Shown here in pieces: positions 61,030-64,000 of a stretch of DNA of 64,000 nucleotides. A program made the translations under genes and the position numbers. A model generated the notes under the pieces. That model was not told the DNA's origin. It searched no databases and saw nothing but the letters and a program-made list of their open reading frames with translations. Source of the DNA: Streptomyces sp. TSRI0107 (lineage in GTDB: Bacteria > Actinomycetota > Actinomycetes > Streptomycetales > Streptomycetaceae); NCBI RefSeq assembly GCF_001905845.1, contig NZ_LIVZ01000001.1, forward strand, positions 248,001 through 312,000. The letters are read 5' to 3'. Each line of letters opens with the position of its first letter. Positions within the stretch are counted from its first letter, which is position 1.

Positions 61030-61779
61030 ATGGCCGAGACGACGATCCCGATCCTGCCTTGCCGGACGCTCCAGCCCGTCCTCGACTTCTACACGGCCCT
61101 CGGATTCGAGGTGACCTTCCAGCAGCGGAGCCCGAACCCGTACGCGGCCGTCGCCCGCGGCGGCGTCCAGCTGCACTTCTTCGGCATGAAGCGCTACGAC
61201 CCCGCGCAGTCCTACAGCACCTGCTACATCCGCACCGAAGAGATCGACGCGCTGTACGACTCCTTCCGGGCCGGCCTCAAGGCGGCGTACGGAAAGGTCC
61301 CGCTCCGCGGCCTACCGCGCCTCGGCCCGCTGAAGGACACCTCGCACGGCATGCGCCAGTTCCTCCTGACCGACCCGGGCGGCAACTGCCTCCGCGTCGG
61401 CCAGGAGATCAGCGAGCACCACCACCACCGCCCGGCCCCCGAGGAGACCTTCGCCAAGGCCCTGCACCACGCCGCCCTGTTCGCGGACTCCAGGGACGAC
61501 CCCCGCGCCGCGGTCGCGGTCCTCGACCGCGCGCTGAACCTCCCGGACGAGCGCCCCACCCCGGTACAGCTGCTGCGCCTGCTCGTCCTCCGCGCGGACC
61601 TCGCCGCCCGCCTCGGCGACGACACCACCGCCGCGTCCACCCTCGCCACGGCCGCCGCGATCCGGCTCACCGACGAAGACCGGGCATCCCTGCGCGACGA
61701 CCTCCACCGCCTGGAGGAACTGCGAGACCTGCTCACCACCACCGACGCCGAACACCGGGAGCCACCCCGGCGCCCGTGA
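61030..61779 (+). CDS. Glyoxalase/bleomycin resistance-fold protein with C-terminal helical tail
   Basis: A 249-residue protein. Residues about 1-125 are a single VOC domain (ILPCRTLQPVLDFYTALGFEVTF, VQLHFFGM, MRQFLLTDPGGNCLRVGQEI) as in BRP/Sh ble drug-binding proteins. An EHHHHRPAPEE linker leads to an unusual 100-residue helical region (AKALHHAALFADSRDDPRAA; LLRLLVLRADLAARLGDD) that resembles TPR helices. There is no Shine-Dalgarno; TAGACT ends seven bases before the ATG, so translation may be leaderless, and an operator overlaps that -10. It may bind and neutralise a compound sensed by the nearby MarR. Confidence 0.85.
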   Translation: MAETTIPILPCRTLQPVLDFYTALGFEVTFQQRSPNPYAAVARGGVQLHFFGMKRYDPAQSYSTCYIRTEEIDALYDSFRAGLKAAYGKVPLRGLPRLGPLKDTSHGMRQFLLTDPGGNCLRVGQEISEHHHHRPAPEETFAKALHHAALFADSRDDPRAAVAVLDRALNLPDERPTPVQLLRLLVLRADLAARLGDDTTAASTLATAAAIRLTDEDRASLRDDLHRLEELRDLLTTTDAEHREPPRRP

Positions 61780-61808
61780 CGGCGCGCAGGCCGCAGAGGG
61801 CCGCCCTC

Positions 61809-62855
61809 TCAGCCCCGCGGCACCCCCGAAGACCCCCGCACCATCAACTCGCCCCGCACGGTCGCGATTCCGCCGGGCGGCGGTTCCTCGCGGGTCATCG
61901 CGATGCGGCCGGCGCGGGCTCCCGCCTCGGCCAGCGGCAGTCGTACCGTCGTGAGGGACGGCACCGCGTCGATGCTGAAGGGCAGGTCGTCGAAGCCGGC
62001 GACGGAGACGTCCTCCGGGATGCGCAGCCCGGACTCGCGCAGGGCGGCGCAGGCGCCGAGCGCGACGGAGTCGTTCGCGGCGACCACCGCGGTGATCGTC
62101 GGATCGCGGCGCAGGAGTTCGAGCGTGGCCTCGTAGCCGGAGCGGCGGTCGTAGCGGCCGTGGACCGTCCAGCGGGGGTCCTCCTCGATGCCCGCGGCGG
62201 CGAGCGCGGCGCGGTGGCCCTCCAGACGGTGCCGGGTGGTGGTGCGCTCCTCGGGGCCGGCGATGTAGCCGAGCCGCCGGTGGCCGAGGCCGAGCAGGTG
62301 TTCCGTCAGTTCCTTGCCGCCGCCGCGGTTGTCGAACGTCAGGGCGACGGCACCGGTGTCGGGCGCGGGCGGGCGCCCGCACAGCACCACCCGGGTCCCG
62401 GCCTCGGTCAGCTTCCGCAGCTTCGCCGCGACGGCCGCCGCGTGCGGGGCGTTCTCGACGGCCCCGCCGGTCAGCACCACGGCCGCCGCGCGCTGGCGTT
62501 GCAGCAGCGTGAGGTAGGTCAGTTCGCGCTCCGGCGAGCCGCCGGTGTTGCAGACGACGGCGAGCCGTTCGCCGCCCGCGCGTCCGCCGGGTCCGCCGAT
62601 CTCGGACTGGATGGCACTGGCCATGATCCCGAAGAACGGGTCGGCGATGTCGTTGACGAGGATGCCGACGAGGTCCGACGTCGCGGCGGCGAGTGCGCTC
62701 GCGGGGCCGTTGAGGACGTAGTCCAGTTCGTCGACCGCCTTCAGGACCCGCTCCCGGGTCGAGGCGGCCACGGGATAGTTCCCGTTCAGCACGCGCGACA
62801 CCGTCGCGGGCGAGACCTGGGCGCGGGCCGCCACGTCCGCCAGGGTCACCGTCAT
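61809..62855 (-). CDS. LacI-family transcriptional regulator
   Basis: A 348-residue repressor. The N-terminal helix-turn-helix (residues about 4-24, LADVAARAQVSPATVSRVLN) and hinge are followed by a sugar-binding-like domain (VGILVNDIADPFFGIMASAI, VLCGRPPAPDTGAVAL, GFDDLPFSIDAVPSLTTVRLP). GGAGG lies eight bases before ATG 62855. It is divergent from a Gfo/Idh/MocA oxidoreductase whose upstream region has an AAAGCGCTT-type LacI operator, so it likely controls that sugar/inositol-type catabolic gene. The ligand is not known. Confidence 0.93.
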   Translation of the reverse strand: MTVTLADVAARAQVSPATVSRVLNGNYPVAASTRERVLKAVDELDYVLNGPASALAAATSDLVGILVNDIADPFFGIMASAIQSEIGGPGGRAGGERLAVVCNTGGSPERELTYLTLLQRQRAAAVVLTGGAVENAPHAAAVAAKLRKLTEAGTRVVLCGRPPAPDTGAVALTFDNRGGGKELTEHLLGLGHRRLGYIAGPEERTTTRHRLEGHRAALAAAGIEEDPRWTVHGRYDRRSGYEATLELLRRDPTITAVVAANDSVALGACAALRESGLRIPEDVSVAGFDDLPFSIDAVPSLTTVRLPLAEAGARAGRIAMTREEPPPGGIATVRGELMVRGSSGVPRG

Positions 62856-62983
62856 CTCGTCGTCCTCCGGTCGCGCGTCTCGCGCATCTCGCGCATCTGT
62901 CGTGCCTCGTCGTACGTCGTCGGCGTAGCAGGCGTCGCGGGGGGAGGCCGTCTCCCCGTCACGACGTCGTACACGGCCTCTTC

Positions 62984-63019
62984 GCCGCTCACGGTTCCGT
63001 GGCCGCTCACGGTTCCGTG
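62984..63019. repeat. Perfect 18-bp tandem duplication
   Basis: GCCGCTCACGGTTCCGTG is present twice without a gap (62984-63001 and 63002-63019) in the divergent space of the LacI/oxidoreductase pair. A 9-bp CTCGCGCAT duplication lies at 62879-62896. Apart from these and the operator, 62856-63212 holds no gene. Confidence 0.9.
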
Positions 63020-63124
63020 CAGACCATAAGCCTGACGGCCCCGCTTGTTCGCCCCCTCGAACAAGTCGAGTGTGCAGTGGGCTTGTCCGGACCCCTGCCG
63101 AGAGGCTAGCTTCTCATCACATAG

Positions 63125-63134
63125 AAAGCGCTTG
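63125..63134. promoter_or_regulatory. LacI-type operator before the oxidoreductase gene
   Basis: AAAGCGCTTG contains the palindrome AAGCGCTT, the core of many actinobacterial LacI operators, about 79 bases before the GTG at 63213. Confidence 0.55.
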
Positions 63135-63212
63135 CTGTACCGCTCACCAGTCAGTGCCAGGGGGCGTACGCGGCGCGCACACCCCGCGTACGACGCCTAC
63201 GAAGGGACCGAC

Positions 63213-64000
63213 GTGACACGCAAGACGGTGCGTATCGCCATGAACGGTGTGACCGGGCGCATGGGCTACCGCCAGCACCTCGTCCGCTCCATCCTCGCCA
63301 TCCGCGAGCAGGGCGGCCTCGACCTCGGCGACGGCACCGTGCTGTGGCCGGAGCCGATCCTGGTCGGCCGCCGCGAGCACGCGCTCAGGGCGCTCGCCGA
63401 GAAGCACGGCCTGGAGCACGTCTCCACCGACCTGGACGCCGTCCTCGCCGACCCGGCCGTCGACATCTACTTCGACGCCCAGGTCACCTCGGCCCGCGAG
63501 GAGGCGATCAGGAAGGCCATCGCCGCCGGCAAGCACATCTACACCGAGAAGCCCACCGCGACCGGCCTCGACGGCGCCCTGGAACTGGCCCGCCTCGCCC
63601 ACGCCGCCGGCATCAAGCACGGCGTCGTCCAGGACAAGCTGTTCCTGCCGGGCCTGCTGAAGCTGAAGCGCCTCATCGACGGCGGCTTCTTCGGCCGCAT
63701 CCTGTCCGTCCGCGGCGAGTTCGGCTACTGGGTCTTCGAGGGCGACTGGCAGACCGCCCAGCGCCCCTCCTGGAACTACCGCGCTGAGGACGGCGGCGGC
63801 ATCGTCGTCGACATGTTCCCGCACTGGGAGTACGTGCTCCACGAGCTGTTCGGCCGGGTGCGCTCCGTCCAGGCCCTCACCGCCACCCACATCCCGCAGC
63901 GCTGGGACGAGAACGACAAGCCCTACGACGCGACGGCGGACGACGCGGCGTACGGCATCTTCGAACTCGACGGCGGCGCCATCGCCCAGATCAACTCCTC
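63213..64000 (+). CDS. Gfo/Idh/MocA-family oxidoreductase, 3' end outside window
   Basis: The first 262 codons of an NAD(P)-dependent sugar/inositol dehydrogenase-like protein. GTG 63213 follows GAAGGGA by five bases. The Rossmann N-terminus reads VRIAMNGVTGRMGYRQHLVRS. The conserved TEKPTATG loop with the catalytic-region Lys is at about 112, followed by QDKLFLPGLLKLKRL and a DMFPHWEYVLHELFG helix typical of the family's substrate site. It is divergent from a LacI repressor and carries an operator, so a sugar-inducible catabolic operon probably starts here. The substrate is unknown. Confidence 0.92.
   Translation, partial: MTRKTVRIAMNGVTGRMGYRQHLVRSILAIREQGGLDLGDGTVLWPEPILVGRREHALRALAEKHGLEHVSTDLDAVLADPAVDIYFDAQVTSAREEAIRKAIAAGKHIYTEKPTATGLDGALELARLAHAAGIKHGVVQDKLFLPGLLKLKRLIDGGFFGRILSVRGEFGYWVFEGDWQTAQRPSWNYRAEDGGGIVVDMFPHWEYVLHELFGRVRSVQALTATHIPQRWDENDKPYDATADDAAYGIFELDGGAIAQINS

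Noticed and set aside
1..64000. CRISPR array
   Set aside because: No set of regularly spaced near-identical repeats of 23-40 bp with unique spacers was found; the tandem repeats have no spacers.

Overview
This window is high-GC actinobacterial DNA, almost certainly from a Streptomyces chromosome. The evidence is the strong G/C third-position bias, the frequent GTG starts, the adjacent ornA/adpA pair with a single in-frame TTA (bldA-type) codon in adpA, a complete desABCD desferrioxamine operon behind a perfect DmdR1-type iron box, and Streptomyces-style operators (CebR box, DasR dre-like sites). Gene order resembles the core region I remember in S. coelicolor from about SCO2795 down to SCO2752, but that is recollection and not a search.

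Layout. 1-6.7 kb: the 5' end of a sugar-binding lipoprotein gene (cebE type) divergent from its LacI regulator (cebR type), a membrane protein, tRNA-His(GTG), oligoribonuclease (orn), the developmental master regulator adpA, a small membrane protein, a universal stress protein and a small polytopic membrane protein. 6.8-11.6 kb: glmS, two small or conserved proteins, and a secreted GH20 hexosaminidase behind tandem DasR-like sites. 11.6-18.9 kb: the iron block, desABCD, a siderophore-interacting reductase and the desE lipoprotein receptor, with iron boxes before desA and desE. 19-29 kb: a secreted serine hydrolase, then a leucine/branched-chain catabolic operon (carboxylase beta, carboxylase alpha, HMG-CoA lyase, acyl-CoA dehydrogenase) with a divergent, apparently leaderless TetR gene, then a second acyl-CoA dehydrogenase and a TesB-type thioesterase.

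29-38 kb: a secreted Asp/His/Gly repeat protein, a phosphatase-like protein, then a PucR regulator divergent from a Na+/solute symporter, a ureohydrolase and a ThDP decarboxylase, which look like a guanidino-compound or arginine catabolic cassette. Two poorly characterised proteins follow. 38-46 kb: an FHA-Ser/Thr kinase and a giant kinase-TPR-WD40 protein that overlap by 4 bp, a secreted endonuclease I, an XRE/DUF397 regulatory module with small ORFs, and a hypothetical protein. 46-57 kb: a secreted class-A beta-lactamase-fold protein, an esterase/phytase-like secreted protein, a fused two-half ABC exporter, a small secreted protein, an S37 aminopeptidase, a lipoprotein and a Tat-exported NagZ-type GH3 enzyme. 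57-64 kb: a divergent EPSP-synthase paralogue, a sugar phosphate isomerase, a MarR-GNAT fusion, a DHFR-like reductase, a glyoxalase-fold protein with an extra helical tail, and a LacI regulator divergent from a Gfo/Idh/MocA oxidoreductase that runs off the end.

Most genes are ordinary Streptomyces core functions: iron scavenging, chitin/peptidoglycan amino sugar use, branched-chain acid catabolism and developmental control. The least explained material is the dual-kinase module facing two uncharacterised genes (36.6-42.8 kb), the PucR/symporter/ureohydrolase/ThDP cassette (30.7-36.6 kb), the XRE/DUF397/small-ORF module (43.7-45.8 kb), a roughly 170-bp MITE-like element at 20.4 kb, and several fresh-looking short tandem duplications. 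No CRISPR array, prophage, integrase, rRNA or large NRPS/PKS cluster was seen.
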